Of a stretch of DNA of 64,000 nucleotides, positions 1-12,254 are shown piece after piece. The DNA is from Artemisia argyi. Lineage: Eukaryota > Streptophyta > Magnoliopsida > Asterales > Asteraceae. How positions within the stretch are numbered: position 1 is the first letter of the stretch; each line of letters starts with the position of its first letter. The DNA lies in assembly GCA_030686995.1 (NCBI GenBank), contig CM060698.1:140139106-140203105 (forward strand), in the 5' to 3' direction. The notes under the pieces are model-generated. The model saw only the letters and a list, made by a program, of their open reading frames with translations, searched no databases and was not told the origin of the DNA. The position numbers and the translations under genes are program-made.

Positions 1-3000
1 TTCTAAGATCAAGAATGGTCCAATGTAGCGTGGGTTGAGTTTACCACGTTTCCCGAAACGTATTACACCTTTCCAAGGCGAGACTTTCAGCATCACTTTG
101 TCTCCAACCTGGAATTCTAAAGGATTACGTCTCTGATCGGCGTAGCTCTTCTGCCTATCTCTGGCGGCTTGCAACCGATCACGAATCTGAGTTACTTTCT
201 CGGTATTTTCCAAAATAAGCTCAGGGCCTGTAAGTTGACTATCTCCAACTTCTGCCCAACCAATAGGCGAACGACACTTTCTGCCATACAAAGCTTCGAA
301 TGGTGCAGCCTTAAGACTTGTGTGGTAGCTGTTATTATAGGAGAATTCCGCAAGGGGTAAATACTTCTCCCAGCCTTTACCAAAGTCTATGATGCATGCA
401 CGAAGCATATCCTCTAGCGTCTGAATGGTCCTCTCACTTTGACCATCGGTTTGGGGATGATATGCAGTACTCATATCAAGCCTTGTCCCCAAAGCCGTTT
501 GAAGTGATCGCCACAAAGCTGACGTAAAACGACTATCACGATCCGAAATAATAGATATCGGGACTCCATGACGCGAAATAATTTCCTTCGCATATAACCT
601 TGCAAGCTTATCCACACTATCATCTTCACTAATAGCTAAGAAATGAGCAGACTTTGTCAGACGATCCACAATTACCCAGATAGCGTCACAACCGCTAGCT
701 GTCCTCGGTAATTTGGTAATGAAGTCCATAGTAATCCGCTCCCATTTCCAGACTGGAAGTTCTGGTTGCGTTAGTAGTCCTGACGGTCTCTGGTGTTCAG
801 CCTTAACCTTGGCGCATGTCAAGCATTTACTAACGTACGATGCTATATCTGCCTTCATATTTGGCCACCAATAGAACTTCTTAAGATCTTGGTACATTTT
901 ATCGGAACCAGGGTGAATGGAGTACTTTGACTTATGCGACTCATGCATAATCACTTCTCGAATTTCTCCATATAACGGTACCCAAATCCGATCTCCAAAA
1001 CATAATAATCCATCCGAACGCTCAACAAATCCTTTCTCATTATCAGCCATCCCAAATATGTTCTCGGCTGATCTATTTTCTGCTTTCAACGCTTCCGTTT
1101 GAGCTTCGAGTATTTGAGATGGTAATGGCGATACGATAGTCATTCCCAATGACCTAACTCGTAATGGTGGTACTCTTTCCTTTCGACTAAGAGCATCAGC
1201 AACAACGTTTGCTTTACCAGGATGATAGCGGATTTCACAATCATAATCGCTTAGCAACTCGATCCAACGTCGTTGTCTCATGTTGAGCTCTTTTTGATTC
1301 AAGATGTGTTGTAGACTTTTGTGGTCGGTAAACACAACACACTTGGTTCCGTACAAGTAATGTCTCCATATTCTTAAAGCAAAAACCACAGCACCGAGTT
1401 CCAAATCATGGGTAGTGTAGTTTCTCTCATGCTTTTTGAGCTGTCGGGAAGCATAAGCTATCACTTTCTCTCGTTGCATTAACACGACTCCTAAACCTTT
1501 ATGTGAGGCGTCACAATAGACGACGAAATCCTCGTTACCTTCTGGTAACGCTAAGATAGGAGCACTACACAACATTTTCTTAAGCAATTGAAACGCTTCC
1601 TCTTCTTTATCTCCCCATTTATACGTAACACTCTTTTGAGTCAATTTGGTCAATGGTTTAGCTATCTTCGAAAATCCCTCAATGAATCTTCGGTAATAAC
1701 CAGCTAAACCCAAAAATTGACGAACTTCTGTTGGGGTTGTAGGTGCAGCCCAATCTTTTATCGCCTCAATTTTTGCAGGATCCACGTGGACTCCTTGTCT
1801 GTCAATCACATGACCCAAAAATTGTACTGTCGGAATCCAAAATTCGCATTTCGAAAACTTGGCATAAAGTTTCTCCTTCCTGAGCAATTCCAAAATGAGT
1901 CTTAAATGCTCCTCATGCTCTTTCTCACTCTTTGAATAAATCAGAATGTCATCGATGAATACAATCACGAACTTATCCAAGTAAGGCTTACACACACGAT
2001 TCATGAGATCCATGAATGTTGCTGGTGCGTTAGTCAACCCAAACGGCATCACCTGAAACTCGTAATGCCCGTAACGGGTTCTGAAAGCCGTTTTCGGAAT
2101 ATCTTCCTCGCGAACTCGAAGTTGATGATATCCCGATCTCAAATCGATCTTCGAATACACACTCGATCCTTGAAGTTGATCGAACAAGTCATCGATCCTA
2201 GGTAACGGGTATCGATTCTTCACCGTTAACTTATTCAACTCCCTATAATCAATACACATACGAAACGATCCATCCTTCTTCTTCACGAATAAGACTGGGG
2301 CTTCCCAAGGTGAAGAACTTGGTCTTATGAATCCTTTTTCGGCTAACTCCGCCAATTGTTTCGACAATTCTTCTAGTTCGGTAGGTGCAAGACGATAAGG
2401 TGCTCGTGCTACAGGTGCAGCACCAGGTATCAACTCAATCTGAAACTCCACTTGTCTAGTCGGCGGGATTCCGGGCAAATCATCAGGAAACACATCAGGA
2501 AAATCACGAACTATAGGCACATCTCCAATGCACCTTTCCTTTTTCTTCGTCTCGCCCTTCTCAGAAATTTGGGCTAAGAAAAGGTAACATCCCTTCTCCA
2601 TTAACTTCGGTAACTTTGTGCAAGATATAACTGCTAATCGGGATGGGCTCCTAGAATCCTTTCGGTCTCCTAATATATTTAGGACTTCCTTTCCGTATGG
2701 TACGCGCACGACCTTCTCGTCGCAAAGTATGTGAGCACGATACTTCGACAACCAATCCATACCAATGATTACATCAAAACTTCCTAACGTGACGGGTAGA
2801 AGATCTATGTTGAAAGGGTGGTTCAAGAAATTTAACGTACAACCGCGAATGATGGTATTAATCCTTTCTAGGTTTCCATTTGCTAATTCAATATCATATC
2901 CAATTCCTAAGGCCATCGGGGGTTTCTCTAGTAAGGGTGCAAATGTAGTGGACACAAAACTCCTATCGGCACCAGTATCAAACAGTATGGAAGCATAACG

Positions 3001-4375
3001 ATTATTGAGAAGGAACGTACCAGTAACGACGTTCGGATCTTCTCCTCTCTCGTTCCCGAGTGCATACACTCTTCCTTGGGCAGCTCCAGCTTCCACACGT
3101 TGGTCCCCATGATCTTGTCGTCCACGGTTTCCTCCAGCTCCACGGTTTCCGTAATTGTACCCATTACCACCCGAGCCTTGATTTCCACGGTTCCGCGATT
3201 CTCTACACTCATTCCTATAGTGTCCCTTCTTTCCACACCCATAACAAGTAACATCTGCCTTATTTCTCATTTCAGGAGCAGCTTGAACCATAGCAAGAGG
3301 TCGAGCTCTACAGTCCCTAGCTGTATGTCCTTTCCTTGAGCAATTCTGGCATTTCACACTACACCACCCAGTGTGATGCTGATGGCAACGATCACACTTG
3401 GGTGCATCATCGTTCTGATTCTTCTTATCTCCATTCCCAATAGCATAAGCCTTAGCTTGTCTCTTGCTTCGGTGATCATTACTCTTAGAGTGACGGTCTC
3501 TCTTTCTCTTTCCATTCTTCTCCTTATCAGCTTCTTCTAATTCCAATGAATCCATAAGTTGTTGAGCAATTGTGATTGCCTCATGGATGTTTGCAGGCCT
3601 AGCAGAAATTACATCATTCCTCGTAGCTACAGGCAATCCATCAGTATACCTCTCAATCTTTTGAGTCTCGGTTTTCACCATATCAGGGCACAACAAGGCT
3701 AATTCCTGGTAACGACGATTGTAAGTCGCCATATCATTACCTTTCACCTTGTGGTTCCAAAACTAAATCTCTAGCTTCTTGACCTCATTCCTTGGGCAAT
3801 AAGTTTGAATCAGCAAGGACTTAAATTGCTCCCAAGTCATAGCATAAGCTACATCACTCCCAACTGCATTTCGGTAGTTGTTCGACCAAGTCAAAGCTTC
3901 ATCCTTGAAAGTAAAAGAAGCAAACTTTACCTTTGCATTCTCCGCACAACCACTAACATTAAACACTGACTCAGTCTTCTCAATCCATCTGACTAAGTAA
4001 ACCACTCCTTCAGTTCCACCAAACTCAATGGGTCCACAAATCTTGAATTCCTTGTATTGACATCCATTAGCACGAACAGGTGGAAAAGTTCCAGCAGAAT
4101 TGTTGGAATGATTTGACTCAGCTAGTAGTTCAGCAACTCTTTGCTCCACGAATTGGTTGATCATTGCTTGATCCACAGTAGGTGCATTAAGTGGAACATG
4201 ATCATTGTCTCCCTGAACATCAACATTTTGATTCCTGTTGTTGCGGTTAGTAGTGTCCAGGTTGTCAGGAGTAGGGGTTTCAACATTTCGAGTAGGACGG
4301 CGTCCTCAGCGACCAGGGGTAGTCGCTGCCGTACTAGTTCGGGTAGCTCTGACAGGGTTTCGTCATACAGCCATT
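1..4375 (-). pseudogene. gag-pol polyprotein of the Tekay-like element, nonsense-disrupted
   Basis: One reading frame runs from about 4375 down to base 1 and is open at the edge. Gag capsid lies at about 3700-4200. A CCHC zinc knuckle at about 3220-3250 ([14 protein letters not shown]) follows. The protease motif FDTGADRSF is near 2955-2985. RT has its IDD catalytic motif at 1948-1956, RNase H lies around 1290-1570, and integrase has a zinc-binding region at about 790-950 followed by the core (DFI near 720, SDRDSRF near 535, GQSE near 435). The region after the core reaches position 1. Three in-frame stops break gag: TGA just after its start near 4365, TGA near 4306 and TAG at 3763-3765. Both TGAs could come from CGA by one C-to-T change. 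Pol is otherwise continuous, so this is a fairly young but inactivated copy. Product would be cytoplasmic capsid protein plus replication enzymes. Confidence 0.9.
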
Positions 4376-4739
4376 AATATAATTCCAAGACAATATCAAT
4401 CACGCAATTGGAAACACAATTCTCCATGTACGCCAAAAATCGTAAAATATCATACGAGCTCATCATCGTCCATAAGTAGCGATCAATACATCGTTCCATA
4501 CTACCAACAGGCATAATAGATACTAATCGTTCCATACGAGACGAACGTACAATCCGAATATCATGACATAAGAGATATAATAACTAGCTCTCTTAACCAA
4601 ATACTCCTTGGCTTATGTAGCGACACAATAACCTGATTCCAAATCGATCTAGCCACGATGCTGGCGTAGACTCCTCAATTCCGATCCCAAACCATCCAAA
4701 TTCCTCAATAACGATCCCTGCTCAACACGATGTGTATCT

Positions 4740-5765
4740 CTATCCCTCTTGTGGTTCGCAACCTCCTTTTCTAACACTGTGTTCCTCTGCCACAGCATTG
4801 CGATATCCCTCGCGAGCCATGAGGAAACCTCTCTGCAGATTCTCTATCTGCTCATGTATCTCTATCATACATGTTCTAATCGCTATCGTCCTGCCCATGA
4901 CAGTAGTCAAATCAACTCTCAACTCAACAACAAACTCAGCAATAATCCTCTCAAGTCGGTCAGACATCCGCGAGATCCTCTCGCCCTGTGCAGTAATCTG
5001 AGCCCACATCCTACCAGTCTCACCTAACTCTGCATGCTCAGCAGAAACCTCAGAAGGTGCATCCGACGCCACAGGACTACCAGGTGGTGTATCAAACGAA
5101 AACGGATGATCAGGTGAAACCGGTTCTAACGGATGTATCGGGGAATCGGGCTTCTCAGCCTGAGCTGGTGGTGCTAACACATCATTATCATCATCAGGCA
5201 TCTCATCCTCCTGAGGGTCATCCTCCTCCTCAGGGTCATCATCATCACCCTGCTCAGCCTCCTGAGGGTCATCCTCCCGCTCAGGGTCATCAGCCTCATC
5301 CTCACCCTCGTACTCCTCCTCCTTCTCATCGGAAGAGTACCTCATCACTCGTCGTCTCCTACTGGGTGAACCATGTGAAGATGTAGTAGGTGATCTAGGA
5401 CGACGACGCAGTGATGTGGGCGGTGCCTCAGACAGAAGAGAATGAGCATCAATCTGTAAAGGTGATGGAGTAGGGCGTACCGACATGCGTGCCGTAGCTC
5501 GGTGGGCAAAGCGCGGGGCCACACGAGCCAAAGCCTGATGAAGAGTAAGCTGCCTCGATGTACCAGGGAGCCCTAAAGAAGATGAGGGTCCCTGCGTAGA
5601 TGCAGCAGGTAGTGCTGAAGTAGAAGCTGTCTGTGATACAATAGCTGAAGACATGGCCATCTGGTAAGGGTCATCAGATGCCATAGTGAACTGTGCAGGT
5701 AAAACCGGTGCAGTAAGAATGTCCTCGACGACATCGGGCATATGGGAGGCCATAGTATGTGACAA
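4740..5765 (-). CDS. gag N-terminal extension ORF of the Tekay-like element
   Basis: This is an uninterrupted 341-aa frame between the primer site and gag, in a different frame from gag. Residues 1-90 are Ala/Ser/Thr-rich. A basic patch (SPSRRRRV) lies near 145, followed by a strongly acidic Glu/Asp stretch at about 155-205 and a Pro-rich segment. The C-terminal 90 residues look like a coiled coil (heptad-like Ile/Leu in the segment starting RISRMSDRLERI). The segment ARMSVRP resembles the N-terminal extensions of Asteraceae retroelement polyproteins, so I read it as a gag-associated domain separated from gag by a frame break and about 365 non-coding bases. A separate captured gene is possible. 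Function is unknown. Confidence 0.55.
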   Translation of the reverse strand: MSHTMASHMPDVVEDILTAPVLPAQFTMASDDPYQMAMSSAIVSQTASTSALPAASTQGPSSSLGLPGTSRQLTLHQALARVAPRFAHRATARMSVRPTPSPLQIDAHSLLSEAPPTSLRRRPRSPTTSSHGSPSRRRRVMRYSSDEKEEEYEGEDEADDPEREDDPQEAEQGDDDDPEEEDDPQEDEMPDDDNDVLAPPAQAEKPDSPIHPLEPVSPDHPFSFDTPPGSPVASDAPSEVSAEHAELGETGRMWAQITAQGERISRMSDRLERIIAEFVVELRVDLTTVMGRTIAIRTCMIEIHEQIENLQRGFLMAREGYRNAVAEEHSVRKGGCEPQEG

Positions 5766-6113
5766 CGGCGTAGGGTAGGTGTAAGTGTTTCAAAACAACT
5801 TAAATCACAGCTCATAATACCATACCAACATACTCATCAAATAATTCCATATAATCTCAATAAAAGAATTTCAAACACCGCATTACTAAAATGTTTATAA
5901 AACATGTAGACCATATAAATCCTCGAGAACGCCATCTTAATACTAAAATCCATAAACCTCAAATCATCTCAATAAGTCTCAAATATCTCATAATACCTCA
6001 AATAATAGAAGATGCTTCGGCTTGGCGGGCTGGCGGGCGGTAGTCAAGGATCATTTTCTATAAAAATACGGTTATAGTTTAGGCGTTTATTTACCTAGTT
6101 CTCTATAACCTTG

Positions 6114-6125
6114 GCTCTGATACCA
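6114..6125 (-). promoter_or_regulatory. primer binding site (initiator tRNA-Met)
   Basis: The minus strand reads TGGTATCAGAGC, the standard complement of the 3' end of initiator tRNA-Met. It lies three bases after the CA that ends the 5' LTR at 6129. This fixes the LTR border and the minus orientation of the element. Confidence 0.93.
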
Positions 6126-6128
6126 ATC

Positions 6129-9100
6129 TGTAACACCCCCAAAATTTGATACAGCGGAAGACTCAACAAGCTTTCGGGGTGCTACGGGGATTGGTATCCA
6201 ACACAAGACAATATAGAACGAGATAAAGTAAACATAATAAAAACACAACCAAAACGGGGTTTTAAGGTTTACATTTATCCCAACATCATTCAGAGTCAGG
6301 CCCAAAATAAAATAGCAATAGGTCCAAATTTGATTATCAGAGTTTAGAAAATATAGATCCATAAACCGTGTGCCTTAGCCGAGCCTTCCAATCCAAGCAT
6401 GCACCTCAACACTTAATTACCTGAGAAAACGTGCTAAAAGTCAGCTTTCGCTGGTGAGATCATAGGTTTAAATTCAACTAATAATATAGTGGACATATAC
6501 GCAAAACGCTTGCTAGCTAGACTAAGGATTCGCTAAAAGCCTGCGGATACCCTCCGCTCTCAACATAACACACGGATACCCTTCCGCAATAACCAAAACA
6601 CACGGATACCCTTCCGTAACAACATAGATATTCGGGTAACCCCCGCAATACCAATAAATACTCGGATAACCTCCGAAGTATTAATAACCTATAGGTGCAC
6701 ACTACAGTATCTAAATAAGTCAACCTTGAATAGTACACACGAAACTATGTGACTAAAGCTGACAATCCATCAATAACCAAATAAGCCAACCTTGAATAGT
6801 ACACACAACATATATGTGACTAAAGCTGACAATCCATCAATAACCAAATAAGCCAACCTTGAATAGTACACATAAGATGTGACTAAAGCTGACTATACAT
6901 CCTAGTCCATACGCATAGCAAGTTTAGAAATAATATAAAAGCGATAATAGTCCACGTAAAATGATTTGCACGTTTCTCACCCCAATCATTGAAAACATAG
7001 TTCAAGAGTAAAAAGTGGGGCTATGACTCACCTCAAGTCCAGAAAATAGCAAGACGAGGTAGGTAGCAATAAGATGTATGATAACTCACGACACAGCAAC
7101 TACGGACTTGGCACGACCTAACAATATTAACTCTTTCAGAAATCATTTCCTCAAATATATAATATTCCCAAACCCGGACGAGAATCCGTTTTATTTCCGA
7201 AAATCCATTTCGTATTAGTTTGGTGTATTTGCGTTTGGTATCCATACGGGTGGTGGGTCGACTCAAAACAAACCAACAAGATCACACGTAGAACATATAA
7301 TGAACTATAGGTCTAATATTAGCCCAATATATCATTTAAATAAATCGCTAAAGTTTACCAAATCCGTCGATTTGATAATCCTCATATTTATTTACGTAAT
7401 ATACCGTTCCAAGATTACACCAATTCTAAAGCACATATAAAGCACATAGCACGTAATTACTATATAGTATATATCATAGTTTAATAAATTCCTCGTATAT
7501 ATCGTCAAATTGGCCAGGTTTCCCGATATATACACTCGCAATCTATTACCCTTTACATATACTACAACCTATGGGCGTCGTAGGATACGATGCCCACTAA
7601 TATATTTATTTCGTATAACCAAACAACCCGGCTCAACCTTTCGGTTAAGTGGTTATTTAATTATAGAAAACATCTATATTAGTCGTCATATATCCGTGAC
7701 AACACGATCGTCGCAAATAATAACTTACCTGGACCCGAGTGACAACAATTTCGCCTAACTCAATAAGTTTATCCGTTATATATCCGAAATGACTTTTTAT
7801 TAAACGTTTCATAATTGTCGGGAGTTTCCCGTTTTATAACACAATTTTTATAATAATAATACGTTTAATAATATTACGCCACTTTCGTAGCCTAATATAT
7901 ATCTAATCGTATTATTTATAACACGACTCGTGATTATTATTATTATTATTAATATACGCGTTTATATAGTTATATATACGTTATTCACGTATATACTTTC
8001 GTATAAACGTTCATATTATTAATAATTATTATTACGAGTTTTATTATTCTCGTTTCACTTTTAATATTTATTGAGTTACACGAAATGGTCATATGTCCGA
8101 GTCATGACTCTCGGCTCATTGTCCAAGTCCAATAATAAACCAAAGTCATAAATAATAAATCTCCGTCCAATCACAATCTCAACCACGGGCTACAACAATA
8201 AGGTCCGACTACGGTACCCGACTAACCTATCTCCGTCATCTAACGACCGTCTCATAACCGGTCCTCATATCACATACCACTCGACAACAACTTCTCAATT
8301 ACCAAAACCATAACCAATATCCAATATCCAATTCGACCCAAAGTATTCGGCCGAGAAATAAATACCACAACAATATACCAATGACAATCATAACCAATAA
8401 TAATAGTTCACAATTACCACACCAAAAAAAAATAACATTAACCAAGTTGGTGTTCGGGTCGGTTTACCAAGCCGAACCCGAGGCGACACTTCACCACAAC
8501 TAGTGTGGGTCCCACCCGAGACCTCCATGGTCTCGGCTAGCTCTACATGAGCCAAAACTAACCACACGACCTACTAGGGTCGTCGGCCAAGAATTCATTC
8601 GACAACCATGGTTAACCATGACCATCAGTAACCGGTCAAACAACAAAAATGAGGTCCAAACACCCTCATTCGAACATCAAGAATCATCAAAGATCAATTA
8701 ATCGGAAGAACAAGCTCAAACCGAGGGTAACACCCTCGGGTACACCTCGACCCGACGAAGATAAACCAAACCCGGATACCAAACTTTATAGAAAACGTTT
8801 TTCCAATCAACAACCCATCATCATATCACGTTTTTAATTAAAAACCCATTCGGATCTTAAATACTTCGTGACCAAGGGTCGCGTTTTTATTAACAATACG
8901 AGTGGAAACTCGCTCACCTTCGATCTAAAAAGCTCAAAACCGTGAATACCTTTCAAGAATAAACGATTAGTGGTAAATTTGGTGGTGATTCGTGTGATAA
9001 AATGGTGATAGGAGGCGCGTGGTGTTGTAGATCTAGTAGATTAGATGATATAGATCAAGAATATGGTGGTGGTTTAGAGTGGTGGCCGGCGGTGGTTAAG

Positions 9101-9238
9101 GTGTGGCCGGAATATTTAAGGGCGGCTAGGGTTAAGAAGGTAGGGGAAGAAGAGAGATGAGAGAGAGAGATGGGTTTGTGTTGTGTGTTGTGTGTGGGTA
9201 AAAACCGGGCAAACACACCCTTTTATTAACTTTTCTCT

Positions 9239-9284
<46 letters not shown>

Positions 9285-9726
9285 ATGTAATAATAATAAT
9301 AAGAATAATAATAATAATAGTAATAATAGAGATATTATTACGGTTGAGCGGGTAATGTGGGTAGATGTAAAAACACGTGGCCCGAACCCGAACTCATTTT
9401 AAAATTTCCATATCACACGAGAACCTCTCGTAATTAATTAAAATATATAACGGACTCGTTAAGACGAATCATAAAACTATGTTAGGTAATCCTAGTGTCA
9501 AAGTCAACGTAGTACCAAGTGAGAATTCAAATATACATCACCGATCACATAATCAAAAATGAATTATGAACATAATTCACGAATTCCATAACGTCATTAA
9601 CTATAATATCCATAAAATAGGTCTTACAAGTTCGTTGTGAAATGAAAATTTCAATTAAAAATTATAGACGAACTTGAATTGTAATGCGGGTTTTAAAAAT
9701 AGCTCCCTAAACTGCCGGTTGTCACA
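6129..9726 (-). repeat. 5' LTR of the Tekay-like element (3598 bp)
   Basis: On the minus strand the LTR starts TGTGACAACC at 9726 and ends GGTGTTACA at 6129, giving TG...CA ends beside the primer site. It is AT-rich and non-coding. It holds a 40-base T run at 9241-9280 followed by TAA-type microsatellite (to about 9330), and two tandem-repeat blocks at 6541-6900. LTRs of 3 kb or more are characteristic of Tekay-type elements. Small frames inside it (for example 7033-7266) have no recognisable protein features. Confidence 0.88.
6541..6900. repeat. two tandem-repeat blocks inside the Tekay-like LTR
   Basis: From about 6541 to 6690 a unit of roughly 32 bp containing CGGATACCCTTCCG is repeated four to five times with divergence. 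From about 6716 to 6900 a unit of about 67 bp beginning CAACCTTGAATAGTACACA occurs three times (starts 6721, 6787, 6854). Confidence 0.8.
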
Positions 9727-10226
9727 GTATTAAACATCGGCATAATGTTGTGCGTGATGTTCTTGTTGATATATGCTCTCGGTCTGGAATTTCAGCTCGT
9801 AAGGAGGTTGATATTGGGCTTCATGGAGAGAGGGACAAAACCTTACACCCAGCTGATATGTTACTTTACTCTTGGGATGGTGGCCTTGATGTTTGTGTTG
9901 ATCTTACAGGATCGTCACCTTTGACGCGTTCGAGTATGGTTGATTTTATGCCTGGTCGGGCAGTTATTGAGGCCGCACAACGTAAACGTGTCAAGTACGA
10001 GGCTAAATGCGCTGATATCAGATATGGGTTCCTCCCCTTTTCATTCGCTTCTTTTGGAGAACTTGAAAAAGATGCAGGGACTTTATTAAAGCGTATTCGA
10101 CGATTCTCTATAACTCAAGACATCGGAGCACGTGCTGCTCCACATATTTTTAGTAGGATTGGTTTTGCTATAGCTAGAGGTGTGGGGGCTCAGCTAGTCT
10201 CTCGGCTCCCCACTAATTTCTTGTAA
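9727..10226 (+). pseudogene. C-terminal fragment of a reverse-transcriptase-like mobile gene
   Basis: The frame from 9729 to the TAA before 10227 starts IKHRHNVVRDVL and contains HPADMLLYSWDGG, VDLTGSSP and the C-terminus RGVGAQLVSRLPTNFL. I recognise this pattern from the C-terminal part of plant reverse-transcriptase-like repeat proteins, where a (R/H)PADxLLxxW...DVTGxSP segment resembles a restriction-endonuclease-like fold. That link is from memory and not certain. The 5' part is missing because the Tekay-like LTR begins exactly at 9726; more of the gene may lie beyond the left edge. No stop interrupts the remaining 165 codons. AATAAA occurs about 15 bases after the stop. Confidence 0.45.
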
Positions 10227-10249
10227 AATCCTATTTGTTTTTCAATAAA

Positions 10250-10293
10250 GTGATGTTAAAATAAATAAATAAATAAAAAAAACAAAATAAATA

Positions 10294-10352
<59 letters not shown>

Positions 10353-10547
10353 GAAAAAAGCATATCTCACAGATTGGGAAAAAAGAAAAAGAAAAAAGAA
10401 ACCTAACAACCGTGTCAGAAGAACACCTCGTCGTGCAGACGAGTTGGTATCAAACGGCGAAGAACGGTGAGGTGTAGGTGTGGCAACGAGCAGTGGCAGC
10501 GCCATTTAGGACTGGCGAATGAGAGTGGCGAGCCACACCTTCCCCTC
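10250..10547 (-). mobile_element. PIF/Harbinger-like terminal fragment (copy C)
   Basis: The right end at 10531-10547 reads ACACCTTCCCCTC followed by TAA, matching the termini of copies A (25847) and B (28470). The subterminal sequence also matches B in reverse orientation, including the hairpin CTCGTCGTGCAGACGAG near 10426. Only about 300 bp remain; the left border is hidden in simple repeats. Confidence 0.6.
10294..10351. repeat. (AAT)n microsatellite
   Basis: About 19 perfect AAT units lie in a longer A/T-rich run beginning at 10257 with AAAT units. Read on the minus strand they give a meaningless poly-Leu frame. Confidence 0.95.
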
Positions 10548-10550
10548 TAA

Positions 10551-11428
10551 AGGCCTGTTTGGTTCTTTGGTTTTGATGTGGGTAAAGGACTCATGGTAAA
10601 AAGTAAAAACCATGTGTTTGTTTCACATTAGTGGCCCCAAATTTAAGACTCAAACCTTATTATTTGCTGTGTACAATTCCTTACCAATTTGACATGATAC
10701 AAAAATTACCATCAAAACGTGGGCCTTACATTAATGTCAACCTTTCATATATTATTTTTTATTTCTTTTGTTATACTATAAAATTATTATATGCATTTAC
10801 AAAATTTTAAAAATTACAAATCTATTTTTTTTCTCTCTCTTATAAATTCAAATCATAATCCAAATCATAATTCTAAACCCGTCTACAAACCAAACCGACA
10901 CTAAATATATACAATATTTGACTTTTGCTAATGAAAATATAATGATAGCCAAAAACATTGAAAATTTGCAAACCACCAAAATATATCTTGGGGGTTTATG
11001 TTTACCGACGTTTTAAAAACAGGGTTTTGAATCGATCCAGTCAAGTTATCGGCTCACCGGGTTACCTGTTCAACTGGTTTGGTTGAACCGGTTTTCCATT
11101 TAAGTATATTACAATATTTCGGCTCACCAAACACTTATAAAAGTTTTAATATTTAATACTAGACATGCACAAAGCCTAAAAAATTCAATACCAATCACAT
11201 ATAGGTTTAAGGCTGCATGTAGAAGGAGACCACGATCGACTTATTCGATCGATCCTCAATCGGTCCCTTTGCTGTGGAGAGTCGGTCGAGCAACAACAAA
11301 GCAACCAACCGGTCGTGCATGCGATCGAATGTCTTTCTATATTTGTTGGATTCAAAAAAAAAAAAAAAAAAAAAAACTAGTAGCCGTTACATTAAAAAAA
11401 AAATTAAAAAAATTAAAATTTAACACAC
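10551..11428. other. non-coding transposon-rich spacer
   Basis: No gene is seen. GGCCTGTTTGGTTC at about 10552 resembles ends of hAT-type MITEs. At 11030-11100 and again at 12490-12570 there are related GGTTGAACCGGTTT-like stretches that may flank one insertion. Runs of A lie at 11357-11383. A short inverted motif CGATCGACTTATTCGATCG is near 11233. Confidence 0.5.
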
Positions 11429-11436
11429 TATAAATA
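11429..11436 (+). promoter_or_regulatory. TATA box of the 11502 ORF
   Basis: CTATAAATACC lies 66 bp upstream of the ATG. The same box and spacing style is found upstream of the ORFs in copies A (24892) and B (28729). Confidence 0.6.
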
Positions 11437-11501
11437 CCACATTAACACAACATATTTTACACACTTAAATTCACAAAATCTCACACATATTGCAATTCAA
11501 A

Positions 11502-12002
11502 ATGGCGTGTAATAAACTGCCTCATACCGTCGAAGAATTTCAAAATTGGGTCAAAAACCAAGCTGAGAAAGACGACACAGCTCGTCAAGAAGCTATTTCC
11601 GAAGTTATTAGCAGGTTTGAGCTGACAAAGGCCCTCAAACAACGAATGAGAACACGCTACACAGATTGCGATCACATTTCTGACGACAGAAAATATGTGA
11701 TCGACCAGTTTTTATATGATGAATTTCGTAAAGATCATGCCGTTGTTGAGGTATTGCGTGGCTGTGTGAGTCAGATACATGCCCAAAAAACTAACAAGAT
11801 TCGTTGGAGCTTTGAAGAAAATGTGGAAGTTGCTATGGTTGAACAACAACAACAATTTGTGCAAGGTGCATCAAGTTCATCTGCACAAAGAGTTGTTGAG
11901 CAACAACAACAGCTGCCTCGTCTGGATAATTTTCAGCTAAGTTTTGAGGAAATGTGGCAGCAGATGATGATGGCTGGAACTCTGAGAAGGAGCGGGAGCT
12001 GA
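11502..12002 (+). pseudogene. unknown transposon-borne ORF (copy D)
   Basis: The 166-aa frame starts MACNKLPHTVEEFQNWVKNQ and is rich in charged helical residues, then Gln-rich (VEQQQQ twice) and Ser-rich. The frame ends at 12002, but the two other frames continue with acidic coding-like sequence up to about 12104 (ending DHPDYN), so one or two small indels have probably cut the true C-terminus. A TATA box lies upstream, and a 39-A run at 12213-12251 follows the 3' side. I do not recognise the family. The TATA spacing and an acidic Tyr-rich tail like the ORF at 24978 suggest cargo or ORF1 of a small DNA transposon; terminal repeats were not identified. Function unknown. Confidence 0.4.
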
Positions 12003-12212
12003 GCAGGTTGGAAGCTCAGTTAGAAGAAGTTGGCGAGCTTTGATCTTTACGACGACGGTTACCGCTACGACAACTCTCAGACTTGGGATCACCCGGACTA
12101 CAACTGAAGCTAGGATTATAATTGAATTTTATGTAATGTTTAAGTTTATGTTTTCAATCTATGTACTGTTTTATTTATATTAATGAAATTAATGTTTTAA
12201 TTATTAAGTTTG

Positions 12213-12254
<42 letters not shown>

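Larger units (their letters stand above)
1..9726 (-). mobile_element. Ty3/gypsy LTR retrotransposon, Tekay-like, 5' part
   Basis: A minus-strand element is read from its 5' LTR (6129-9726) through a primer binding site, a gag N-terminal extension, gag, protease, reverse transcriptase, RNase H and integrase, and leaves the window at position 1 inside the region after the integrase core. The protease-RT-RNaseH-integrase order makes it Ty3/gypsy. The very long LTR (3598 bp), the tRNA-Met primer site and the integrase C-terminal region suggest a Tekay/Del-type chromovirus, but the chromodomain would lie off the left edge, so the lineage is inferred. The 5-bp target duplication should be GTATT, seen at 9727-9731; its partner is outside the window. 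The insertion split an older reverse-transcriptase-like ORF that resumes at 9729. Confidence 0.9.

Noticed and set aside
5057..5386. plus-strand His/Pro-rich ORF
   Set aside because: It is antisense to the acidic part of the gag extension ORF; composition is explained by that strand.
10242..10505. minus-strand poly-Leu protein
   Set aside because: It is a translation of the (AAT)n microsatellite.
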